DNA of 39,269 bases from Candidatus Brocadiia bacterium (GTDB lineage: Bacteria; Planctomycetota; DG-23; SLPQ01). Both the position numbers and the translations under genes were made by a program. The stretch's first letter is position 1. Each line of letters begins with the position of its first letter. The stretch spans positions 1-39,269 of the forward strand of contig SLPQ01000120.1 of the NCBI GenBank assembly GCA_007131925.1, given 5' to 3'. The notes below the pieces were generated by a model. The model saw only the letters and a program-made list of their open reading frames with translations. It was not told the origin of the DNA and did no database searches. Positions 7,335-14,760 of the stretch are shown piece by piece.

Positions 7335-8147
7335 ATGACACTCGAAGAAAAATATCAGCTGCTCACCAGTATGATCAGTGAATCGGGCGGCATGCTCGTG
7401 GCCTTTTCCGGAGGGGTCGACTCCACCTTTCTGGCAAAGGTCGCCTTTGACGTCCTCGGCGAGAGGGCCCTTGCGGTAACGGCGCGTGCAAAGGTGCACG
7501 CCGCTTTCGAAGAGCAGGAGGCCGTCGAGCTTGCGCGTGAGATAGGCATACGCCATCTCGTAATCGACGCCGACCCGCTCGAAGCGGAGGGCTTCGCGCA
7601 AAACCCCCCGCAGCGCTGCTACATCTGCAAGAGTACGATCCTGTCGGCCCTGCTGCCGATCGCACGTCAAGAGGGGCTGGCGACCGTAGCAGAGGGCTCA
7701 AATGCATCCGACACGGGCGACTATCGCCCGGGCATGAGGGCCGTGGACGACCTGGGGGCCGTGAGCCCCCTGAAGGAGGCAGGGCTGGTCAAGGACGAGA
7801 TACGCCTGCTTTCGAGGCGACTGGGCCTTTCGACCTGGGACAAGCCTGCCTTTGCCTGCCTGGCGTCGCGCATCCCCTATGGAAACATTATAACCGAAGA
7901 TAAGCTTCGCTCCGTGGATGCCGCGGAGGACTACCTCAGGGCCAGGGGCTATCGGATCCTCAGGGTAAGGCACCACGGCGATGTTGCCAGGATAGAGCTG
8001 GCGCCTGAGGAGATGGAGCGGTTTATGGATAGCGCTGACCTCGCCGAGGTGGCGCGGGCGTTCAAAGGCTTTGGCTTTCGATATGCCGCGCTCGACCTTG
8101 AAGGATACCGCATCGGCAGTCTCAACGAAGCACTCTCAAGTCGATAA
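7335..8147 (+). CDS. larE: ATP-dependent sulfur transferase LarE
   Basis: LarE inserts sulfur into the pyridinium biscarboxylate precursor of the nickel-pincer cofactor used by lactate racemase and other LarA-family enzymes. The 270-aa product has the PP-loop AFSGGVDSTFLAKV (residues 23-36), EGSNASDTGDYRPG (120-133) and KPAFACLASRIPYG (170-183). C175 matches the conserved Cys whose sulfur is sacrificed in the lactobacillal enzyme. It also has C95 and C98 in RCYICK, giving the three-Cys set reported for [4Fe-4S]-dependent LarE enzymes such as that of Thermotoga maritima. A catalytic cluster route is therefore likely, by inference. The RBS AGAGGA precedes the ATG. No larA, larB or larC lies in the window. 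Confidence 0.9.
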   Translation: MTLEEKYQLLTSMISESGGMLVAFSGGVDSTFLAKVAFDVLGERALAVTARAKVHAAFEEQEAVELAREIGIRHLVIDADPLEAEGFAQNPPQRCYICKSTILSALLPIARQEGLATVAEGSNASDTGDYRPGMRAVDDLGAVSPLKEAGLVKDEIRLLSRRLGLSTWDKPAFACLASRIPYGNIITEDKLRSVDAAEDYLRARGYRILRVRHHGDVARIELAPEEMERFMDSADLAEVARAFKGFGFRYAALDLEGYRIGSLNEALSSR

Positions 8148-8172
8148 GACTGCATCGCGCCGGTAAAAACTC

Positions 8173-8201
8173 TGGAGACCGTCAGCGGCGCAGCTTATAC
8201 T
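8173..8201 (+). promoter_or_regulatory. Possible promoter of the pfkB-type kinase gene
   Basis: TGGAGA (8173-8178), a 17-nt spacer and TATACT (8196-8201) lie in the 229-nt gap after larE. This implies an untranslated leader of about 170 nt. The -35 match is only moderate. Confidence 0.35.
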
Positions 8202-8376
8202 CACAAAGTGACCTGCATGCAGATGGGCCGTGGGCGTGTCGCGCCGCCTTGGACTCTCGACATTTCTCGTCTTTCCACCGCGGTACCCGGCGCGCCGGTG
8301 AGGTCCGCGCGTGAGACCATCCGGTCGCGGATAGGGAGAAGGCCGGGCATTACGGGCGGCAAGAACGGAGGCACCC

Positions 8377-9306
8377 TTGATACTCTGTGTCAATCTCAAC
8401 CCCTGCGTCGACAAGACGCTCTTTGTCGATGAGCTGCGAAGAGACGTTATTCAGACCGCATCTCGCGTTTCCATAACTGTCGGCGGCAAGGCGAACAACG
8501 TCGCGCGCGTCCTGTCGGCCTTTGGCCGGGAGGCCGTCGCGATGAACTTCTTAGGCGGCGAGACAGGCAGGCTCTGTCGCCGGCTGCTGGTAGAGGAGGA
8601 TCGCGTCCGCACCGAGACAATATGGACCACCGCTGCCACACGGGAGATTATCACGATTTTCGAAGAGGTCCCCGGCCGGCACACCGATATCAAGGAACCG
8701 AGTCCTTTGATTAGCGCCGATGAAAAGGCCCGTTTCATAGAGCGTTACACCGTCCTTCTTGCTGATGCACAGATGGTCTCCTTCGGCGGGAGCGCACCGT
8801 CGGACTCTGTGGACGACCTTCCCGCGGTGCTTTTGCGGCTGGCGCGAGAGCGCGGCGTACCCTTTATCCTCGATACATATGGCAGGGCCTTTGCGCTCGG
8901 CATTGAGCAGAGGCCCTTCATGGTAAAGCCGAACGCCTCGGAGGCAGGCGCGCTTCTGGGCTTTGAAGTCACAGACGAGGCCGCTCAGGCCAGGGCGCTT
9001 GAAGTCCTTGCAGAAAAGGCCTCCCTTGCGGTGCTCTCTCTTGGCGAGGGAGGTTTTCTGGCGGCCAGAAACGGCCACTTCTGGCGCGTCGGATCGCCTC
9101 AGGTAAAAACTGTCAATGCCGTCGGCTCCGGTGACGCACTCGTTGCGGGGGTGATAATGGGCCTGCTCGATGGCCGCCCCTTTGATGAGACCCTCGCTCT
9201 TGCCGCGGCCGCGGGTGCGGCCAATGCCGCATCGCCGCTTGCCTGCCGGATCGGACCTGCGGATGTCATGCCGCTGGTCGCGTCTGCACGGGTCTGCCAG
9301 CTGTAG
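8377..9306 (+). CDS. PfkB-family sugar kinase (1-phosphofructokinase/tagatose-6-phosphate kinase type)
   Basis: This 309-aa ribokinase-superfamily kinase probably phosphorylates a hexose phosphate or related sugar in the cytoplasm. The start NLNPCVDKTLFVDEL matches the FruK/LacC subgroup (usually LNPAxDxT). The first PfkB signature VGGKANNVARVLSAFG is at residues 35-50 and the second, TVNAVGSGDALVAGV, at 245-259, with catalytic base D253 after the anion-hole glycines. KPNASEAGALLG (184-195) is also typical. The start codon is TTG at 8377, chosen for GGAGG 5 nt upstream and for family alignment. No PTS genes or aldolase are nearby, so the exact sugar is unknown. It is separated from larE by 229 nt and probably has its own promoter. 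Confidence 0.88.
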   Translation: MILCVNLNPCVDKTLFVDELRRDVIQTASRVSITVGGKANNVARVLSAFGREAVAMNFLGGETGRLCRRLLVEEDRVRTETIWTTAATREIITIFEEVPGRHTDIKEPSPLISADEKARFIERYTVLLADAQMVSFGGSAPSDSVDDLPAVLLRLARERGVPFILDTYGRAFALGIEQRPFMVKPNASEAGALLGFEVTDEAAQARALEVLAEKASLAVLSLGEGGFLAARNGHFWRVGSPQVKTVNAVGSGDALVAGVIMGLLDGRPFDETLALAAAAGAANAASPLACRIGPADVMPLVASARVCQL

Positions 9307-9418
9307 CGGTGCCGGCTTTCCCTGAAAGACCATGCGCCAGGAGTGCTGAGAGACAAACGACTCATCGCTAAGCCCACATGACGGAGCTTCCAGCCGGACG
9401 CACCGGGCGCGAAATCCC

Positions 9419-9447
9419 TTGAAAAGGGGTCGTCGCACGGGTATTAT
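9419..9447 (+). promoter_or_regulatory. Promoter of the tRNA-Val gene
   Basis: TTGAAA (9419-9424) and TATTAT (9442-9447) have an ideal 17-nt spacer and end 9 nt before the mature tRNA 5' end, as expected for a stable-RNA promoter with a very short leader. Confidence 0.7.
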
Positions 9448-9456
9448 TCTGATCGT

Positions 9457-9532
9457 GGGCGTTTAGCTCAGCCGGAAGAGCGCTTGCTTCACACGCAAGA
9501 GGTCACTGGTTCAAGTCCAGTAACGCCCACCA
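9457..9532 (+). tRNA. tRNA-Val (anticodon CAC)
   Basis: This is a complete 76-nt cloverleaf with encoded CCA. The acceptor stem GGGCGTT pairs perfectly with AACGCCC (9522-9528). The D-stem is GCTC/GAGC, and the anticodon stem CTTGC/GCAAG holds the loop TTCACAC with anticodon CAC. The variable loop is 5 nt and the T-arm ACTGG-TTCAAGT-CCAGT is canonical. The discriminator is A. A T6 run (9537-9542) and a 14-bp palindrome (9541-9554) follow directly and may mark transcript termination. Confidence 0.97.
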
Positions 9533-9839
9533 TGTCTTTTTTCATACGTATGAAGTCGCACGCAGGTGGCCGCAAAGCCTTGTATTTAGCGGCTTTGCCA
9601 AGTTCGTCATTTTTCGCCTGCGTCGCGTTGCGGTCCATATCGGTCATATACTGTGGCGCTTTGCGTGCCGGGCTGACCTGTGAAGATTGCCGGGGCGTCT
9701 CAGGGGGTGTCTCTGTGACCGCCCCCACCAGCGTGGAATGCGCCCCGGACAGCAGCGCCCAGGCGGCTGTCGCAGGCCCGGGGGATCACTGCAGGCTTTG
9801 ACAGGCGGTGATTACCCGGCCGAAGCAGTGCACATGAGG
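9533..9839. other. Gene-free gap after tRNA-Val
   Basis: Only small structures are visible. A perfect 14-bp palindrome TTCATACGTATGAA lies at 9541-9554, immediately after a T6 run. An 8-bp stem-loop (GCAAAGCC/GGCTTTGC, 11-nt loop) lies at 9572-9598. No open frame here has a convincing ribosome site or protein-like composition. The exporter operon ends at its right edge from the other strand. Confidence 0.5.
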
Positions 9840-11108
9840 CTATCTTTCGCCAGTGGTGCTGGCGGACACCTGAACGCGCACACCCGGGCGCAGGCCGTCG
9901 GCACGCGGGTTGAGGATCACGAGATCGCCATCCTGCAATCCCTCTTCGATGACCTGCTCGAGCCGGCTTGCAAAGCCCGTGGTCACACGGCGAAGACCGG
10001 CCCGTCCGTCCTCAACCACCAGGAGCGCATCCTGCCCGTCGTCGGTGAAGAGCGCCCGCTTCGGCACAACCATCTTGCCGGTGAGCTCTCTGGTGACAAA
10101 GGAGGCGTCAAGCTCCCAGCCCGGCCCGATCGAAAGGTCGGGCGGGATCTCCGGAGCTACCGTGACCTTGACCCTTCGCTCCTCGAGACCCAGCGGCGAT
10201 ATATCCAACTCCGCCTGCGGTGCGATCCTGATAATCGTACCCGGAAACTCCACGTCCTCATCCGGGCGGTCCAGTGTCAGGCGCACCGGCATGCCGATTG
10301 CAAGGTCGATGACCTCGCGCGCCAGGACCTCAACCTCCACCTCCAAAATATCATCCTGAAAGACGGTCAGGAGCGCCATCTGTGGATCTACAAGCTCCTT
10401 TTCCTCCGGCAGCAGCCGTCCGACCACACCGGCAGCCGGTGCAAAGACCTGGTACTCTCCGGCAAGGTAGCGATTTCGCTCGATCTGTGCATGGTAAGCT
10501 GAGCGCCGGCCGGCGATGACCTCGTGGCTGCCCGGCGGCGGGTCGTACGATTCATAAAGCATAAGCAGCGCCTTGCGCGTGCGTTCCAGGCCGTATTCTG
10601 CATCCGTCAGTCGGTCGCGCGCCTTGTTGTACTCTTCCTCTGAAGCCACGTCGTCAAGGTAAAGCCGCTCGATGCGATTGAAGTCCCTCTGTGCCGCAGT
10701 CAACTGCGCCTCGGCCTGCCTGATCGCCAGCTTGTGCTCGGCCACCGCCGCCTCACCCGGCCTCTCGGTGAGCTTGAGCTCCTCACCTGCCAGCTCCTGC
10801 AGACGACCCTCCAGCTCAGCAGCGGCATAGTCCATTTCCCTGACGTCGAGGACCAGAAGCACCTGGCCCTCCTCTACCCGCTGGCCTTCTTCGACTAAAA
10901 TGGACACGACACGGTCGCGGTAGCGCGGGAAGATCGTGTACTCCGCTTTTGCCCTGACCACCCCCTCCTCGACGATCCGGCGGGTGATCGTCTCGGGTCT
11001 TATCTCTTTGACCTCCACCGGCACCGCCCTGCGAGCCTGCACCAGCAGTAAGACCGCCACCGCGGCCACCGTTATGGTCAAGCCAAGCCATTTCCACGAC
11101 TTTTTCAT
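9840..11108 (-). CDS. Membrane-fusion (periplasmic adaptor) protein of an ABC exporter
   Basis: This 422-aa HlyD/MacA-like adaptor links an inner-membrane exporter to the outer membrane. One N-terminal transmembrane anchor spans about residues 7-26. The first lipoyl half (VVSILVEEGQRVEEGQVLLVLD, about 67-88) is followed by a long alpha-helical coiled-coil hairpin (about 90-200, rich in Glu, Leu and Arg). The second lipoyl half with a VVGRLLPEEKELVD segment comes next, then a beta-barrel and a membrane-proximal domain (VVPKRALF, GLQDGDLVIL). There is no lipobox. It starts 4 nt after the permease stop, with GGGAG upstream, so it is the last gene of the three-gene operon. No TolC-like outer-membrane gene is present in the window. 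Confidence 0.88.
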   Translation of the reverse strand: MKKSWKWLGLTITVAAVAVLLLVQARRAVPVEVKEIRPETITRRIVEEGVVRAKAEYTIFPRYRDRVVSILVEEGQRVEEGQVLLVLDVREMDYAAAELEGRLQELAGEELKLTERPGEAAVAEHKLAIRQAEAQLTAAQRDFNRIERLYLDDVASEEEYNKARDRLTDAEYGLERTRKALLMLYESYDPPPGSHEVIAGRRSAYHAQIERNRYLAGEYQVFAPAAGVVGRLLPEEKELVDPQMALLTVFQDDILEVEVEVLAREVIDLAIGMPVRLTLDRPDEDVEFPGTIIRIAPQAELDISPLGLEERRVKVTVAPEIPPDLSIGPGWELDASFVTRELTGKMVVPKRALFTDDGQDALLVVEDGRAGLRRVTTGFASRLEQVIEEGLQDGDLVILNPRADGLRPGVRVQVSASTTGER

Positions 11109-11112
11109 CAGC

Positions 11113-13506
11113 CTACTCCCGTGCTTTCAGTACTGCCACCATGCTGAGACGCCTGATTTTTCGAAGCGCGAAACGCTGGGAAGCCCAGATGGCTGCAAAG
11201 GTGATCGCGACTCCCGCTAAAAGGGATTGCGCCGACATTTCCGCCGGCATGGTGTACATGTCGGTGCTCCAGGACTGAGCGAAGGCCCCCAGAATGACGC
11301 GCCCCAGCGGCGCGCCTGCGACCACCGCGACAACGCCGATCAGCCATTGCTCAAAAGTGATCACCGAGAAGACCTCGCCTGAGCTCATGCCGAGCACGCG
11401 CATCGAGGCCAGCTCGCGCTGCCGCTCCGACAGGACAACCAGGCTGGAAATATAGATGATCGCAAAACTGAAGACCACCCCTATCGCCACGTACAATACT
11501 ATGATCCAGCCCGCCTCCTCCCAGTACTCGACCATCAGATCCAACTGCTCGAGTCGGCTGTCGACACCGGCGAGCAAGTCGCTCTCCCGGTAGAGCTCGC
11601 GAAGAGCTGTTACGCGCTCGCGCTCGGGGCCGGGGCCTCCGACAAACTCGACCAGAAAGGAGGTGGCAAACGCCTCCTGGCCGAGCAGTTCTTCAAGCCC
11701 GGCAATCCCCATGTAGGCGTTCATCCCCATGTACTGCGGGACGATGGCGACCACATCCACCTCCACCTTGTCATAGATGTCCCGCAGGTAGAGACTCTCC
11801 AGCTCCACCGTGTCACCGATCCCGACGGCGAGATTGTCCGCCAGACGCTGCGAGAGAAGAAGCCCGTCGTCGCCAGGAATAACGCGCCTGCCGTCAACAT
11901 CAAGGATGTTGTAGAGGCGCGCTTGCGGCAGAAGGCCGATAAGCAGGACGTTTTCTCGCCGCCAGCGATGGGAGAGCTTGACCGGCACCTCGGCCATAGG
12001 CTCTGCAAGGGACACATCCGGGAGCCCCTGGAGCTCTCTGTGTATGGAGTGGCGCCGACGTGGCCCGTCCAGGGTGATCTTTGCATCGTGCGTCTCCACT
12101 TGCTCATACTGGTAAAACATGAACTTCGGCATGGCCTCCGTGGCAAGGGCCCACGTGAAGGCGACCATTGCGCAGCTGATCATGAGGCCGAAAAAGACAA
12201 AGGCCGTTCGGCTTCGGCTGCGGGAGATATTGCGCAGGGCCATCTTGCCCTGAACAGTCAGCATCCTGGCAAGAAGCGGAAACTTCTCCAGCAGGTTGCG
12301 CCTGCCGACGGGGGGCGCCGGCGGCTGCATGGCCTCGACCGGAGTCAGCCTCAACACGGCCTTGCAGCCATGATAGCCGGCAAACCCCAGCACCCCCACG
12401 CAGATCAGGATGCTCGTAGCCAGCGCCGAGGCAGAAAAGCCGGTATATACCGGCGGCAAATGAAAAAACTCATAGAGCATATCGGTCAGCGGGTTTGCCA
12501 GCCACATGCCTATCAGGCCGCCAAGCGCACCGCCGACGGCCGCAAGGGCCAGTGAGTATGACAGGTAATGAAACATGATCTGACGCTTGCCGTAGCCGAA
12601 GGCCTTGAGTATGCCGATCTGGCCACGCTGCTGCTCCACCAGCCGCCTCAGGACGATGTAGATGATGAAGCCGGCCACCATCAGGATGATCACCGGAAAG
12701 AACGTGGCCATTGTGTTGATTACTTCGATTTCCTCCGTCAGGACAAAATGACTCGTCTGGTCCACGCGTGGATATATTTCCAGTACGCCGAAGCGCTCCA
12801 GCTCAAGCTCAAGGCGCTCCTTGACCCGCTCAAAGTCCGCTCCCGGCTCCAATGAGAAGACCAGGCTGTTAAACGCCCTGTCATAGTCAGTAAAGAGCTG
12901 CCACATCGCCTGAGCCGGGACAAAGGCGATGCCAAATCGCTGTGGGTCGGTGTAGATCTCGGCCTCGGTTCGCATGGGATAGACAAACTCGGGGCTCGTG
13001 CCGACCCCGCCGACCACAAGTTCCCTGACCCGTCCGCCGGCTATGATCCTGATGGTCTCACCGAGCTCCAGGTCGTTGGCGTGGAAAAATCGCTGATCAA
13101 GCCAGCCCTTGAGCTCCCTGGCAGCGAGCGGCTCGCCCTTGAGCAGCAGGACATCGTTCAGCCGGCCATGCTCCTGCAGGTCCAGAGATACCAGCCGCAG
13201 ATAGACGCTGGCTGCGCCCTCCGCGTCATAGACCTGGACATCCCTCACCAGCCGGCCCGTCGCCTGAGCCACGCCGTCCATCCTGCGCACTCTTTCCACA
13301 TAGTGCTCCGGCATGGCAACCAGCTCGGCAAAACCTTCGGCGAAGTTTTGCTCCCGGTACAAAATATCCTTGGACACGGCCATGTTGTTGCTGGCGATGG
13401 CAAAGGCCAGAAAGGCGACCATCCCTATGACCACCAGGACCAGGCATGCCAGGTAGGAGCCGAGATTGCCCCACATATCGCGCATCATCTTGCGCCAGAG
13501 TATCAC
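11113..13506 (-). CDS. ABC exporter permease with two FtsX domains
   Basis: This 797-aa inner-membrane permease is of the duplicated FtsX (MacB/LolCE superfamily) type. An N-terminal transmembrane helix (about residues 10-35) precedes a large extracytoplasmic domain, then an FtsX domain with three helices (near MATFFPVIILMVAGFIIYIV). A middle helix (AFVFFGLMISCAMVAFTWAL) starts a second half with another extracytoplasmic domain and a terminal FtsX domain (GWIIVLYVAIGVVFSFAIIY onwards). The repeated cytoplasmic coupling segments REQ/ERQRELASMRVLGMS and QRGQIGILKAFGYGKRQIM contact the ATPase. The start is GTG at 13506, overlapping the ATPase stop by 4 nt; an upstream start would lie inside the ATPase gene. 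Likely substrates are lipids, lipoproteins or hydrophobic compounds, not defined by sequence. Confidence 0.88.
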   Translation of the reverse strand: MILWRKMMRDMWGNLGSYLACLVLVVIGMVAFLAFAIASNNMAVSKDILYREQNFAEGFAELVAMPEHYVERVRRMDGVAQATGRLVRDVQVYDAEGAASVYLRLVSLDLQEHGRLNDVLLLKGEPLAARELKGWLDQRFFHANDLELGETIRIIAGGRVRELVVGGVGTSPEFVYPMRTEAEIYTDPQRFGIAFVPAQAMWQLFTDYDRAFNSLVFSLEPGADFERVKERLELELERFGVLEIYPRVDQTSHFVLTEEIEVINTMATFFPVIILMVAGFIIYIVLRRLVEQQRGQIGILKAFGYGKRQIMFHYLSYSLALAAVGGALGGLIGMWLANPLTDMLYEFFHLPPVYTGFSASALATSILICVGVLGFAGYHGCKAVLRLTPVEAMQPPAPPVGRRNLLEKFPLLARMLTVQGKMALRNISRSRSRTAFVFFGLMISCAMVAFTWALATEAMPKFMFYQYEQVETHDAKITLDGPRRRHSIHRELQGLPDVSLAEPMAEVPVKLSHRWRRENVLLIGLLPQARLYNILDVDGRRVIPGDDGLLLSQRLADNLAVGIGDTVELESLYLRDIYDKVEVDVVAIVPQYMGMNAYMGIAGLEELLGQEAFATSFLVEFVGGPGPERERVTALRELYRESDLLAGVDSRLEQLDLMVEYWEEAGWIIVLYVAIGVVFSFAIIYISSLVVLSERQRELASMRVLGMSSGEVFSVITFEQWLIGVVAVVAGAPLGRVILGAFAQSWSTDMYTMPAEMSAQSLLAGVAITFAAIWASQRFALRKIRRLSMVAVLKARE

Positions 13507-14210
13507 CAGTTCACCTCTTCGGGCGCAATGGGCGAGTCGTTTTCGTGCACCCATTCGATCCGGCCGTCCTTGAGATAGATTATGCGGTCGGCCAGCTGGC
13601 TGATGTTTGTATTATGCGTGATCAGGACCACGGCCTTGGAGTATTCATCGCGAAAACGCCGCAGCAGCGCCAGGATGTGCCGACCGGTCGGCAGGTCGAG
13701 AGCGCCGGTCGGCTCGTCAGCCAGCAGCAGCCGGGGATTCTTTGCCAGGGCCCTGGCTATCGCCACCCGCTGCTGCTCGCCGCCTGAGAGCTGGGAAGGA
13801 AAGTGATCGGCCCGGTCGGCCAGGCCTACCTGCTCAAGAAGGTCCTGCACGTCCAGCGGGTCGCTGGCGATCTGTGCGCCGAGACTGATATTTTCCCGTG
13901 CCGTCAGGTTTGGCATGAGATTGTAGAACTGAAAGATGAAACCAACCTGGTTGCGCCTGTACTCGGTGAGCTCGTCTTCATCGCACTGGTGGATCGCCGT
14001 CTCGCCGAACATCAGCTCCCCTTCGGTAGCCTGGTCCATGCCGCCGAGGAGGTTGACAAGCGTGGTCTTACCTGAACCACTCTCTCCCAGCACCACCACC
14101 AGCTCCTGCTTGTAGAGCGTGAAGTCCACCCCCTTCAGGGCATAGACGTCCACCTCGCCCATTCGATAGCGCTTCTTGAGACCTGTCCCGACAAGTATTG
14201 AACTGGCCAT
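13503..14210 (-). CDS. ABC transporter ATP-binding protein (LolD/MacB type)
   Basis: This 235-aa nucleotide-binding subunit energises the FtsX-type permease downstream. Walker A GESGSGKTT is at residues 42-50, the Q-loop at FIFQFYNL (91-98), the signature LSGGEQQRVAIARAL at 141-155, and Walker B LLLADEP at 161-167 with catalytic E166. The H-loop is in VVLITHNTN. The sequence FIFQFYNLMPNLTARENI is typical of LolD/MacB-class ATPases. The gene overlaps the permease start by 4 nt (GTGA), so the subunits are translationally coupled. Order in the operon is ATPase, permease, adaptor. Confidence 0.93.
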   Translation of the reverse strand: MASSILVGTGLKKRYRMGEVDVYALKGVDFTLYKQELVVVLGESGSGKTTLVNLLGGMDQATEGELMFGETAIHQCDEDELTEYRRNQVGFIFQFYNLMPNLTARENISLGAQIASDPLDVQDLLEQVGLADRADHFPSQLSGGEQQRVAIARALAKNPRLLLADEPTGALDLPTGRHILALLRRFRDEYSKAVVLITHNTNISQLADRIIYLKDGRIEWVHENDSPIAPEEVNW

Positions 14211-14760
14211 CTCAAAGAATCCTCGTCATGCAGGAAAGGAGCACCGTCCGTATGGGACTCAGCGCAAAGGGAAATGCAGCATGGCAACTGGATCGCCACA
14301 CGCCTTTTCCCGGCTGCAGCAGGTGCAGGCCGGGAGTCATGCAAGATACCGACACCATACCACTCGTCGCCCTGCCTGGTCCCTCAAGTCGGCCGCAAGC
14401 CGGCCACACAAGCCGGATCAGCCGCCATCGCCCTCAAGTCAGTGGCAAAGACATACGCCAGCGCACCCGCAGCAGCCTGCCAGATTACTGGCGAAACCGG
14501 CGCTTGCTGCCCTCATGCGCCTGCCGCTCATGACGGATTTTACCTGCCGCCTTTTTCGTCAAACAATTGATTTGCAGCCTTTATTGGGGGCTCAGGACTT
14601 ACTTTTCAGCGCATCAGGGCAGAGACGCCGAGCCCACAGCACAGACCCGAGACTTCTACCCCTCTGCTGCTGGTGATGAAGCCGAGCCGCCAAAGGACGC
14701 CAACGAGCGGTCCCCAATACTGACCTGCACTGCCCGGACACCCCCTTTTAGACGGAGAGT
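14211..14760. other. 550-nt gap upstream of the exporter operon
   Basis: No coding region is supported on either strand. Open frames here are short, lack ribosome sites and have no family-like motifs. The only signal noticed is a weak promoter-like pair at 14537-14566 on the minus strand. This would give the exporter mRNA a leader of more than 300 nt. Confidence 0.5.
14537..14566 (-). promoter_or_regulatory. Weak promoter candidate for the ABC exporter operon
   Basis: On the minus strand TTGTTT (14561-14566), an 18-nt spacer and TAAAAT (14537-14542) lie in the local AT-rich patch. The distance to the ATPase start is over 300 nt, so another promoter may be used. Confidence 0.25.

Noticed and set aside
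8551-9438. 295-codon minus-strand open frame opposite the PfkB kinase
   Set aside because: It is the antisense image of a confident kinase gene, with no protein-family features.
9484-9801. Open frame starting inside tRNA-Val
   Set aside because: It begins within the tRNA gene, lacks a ribosome site and has no recognisable protein features.
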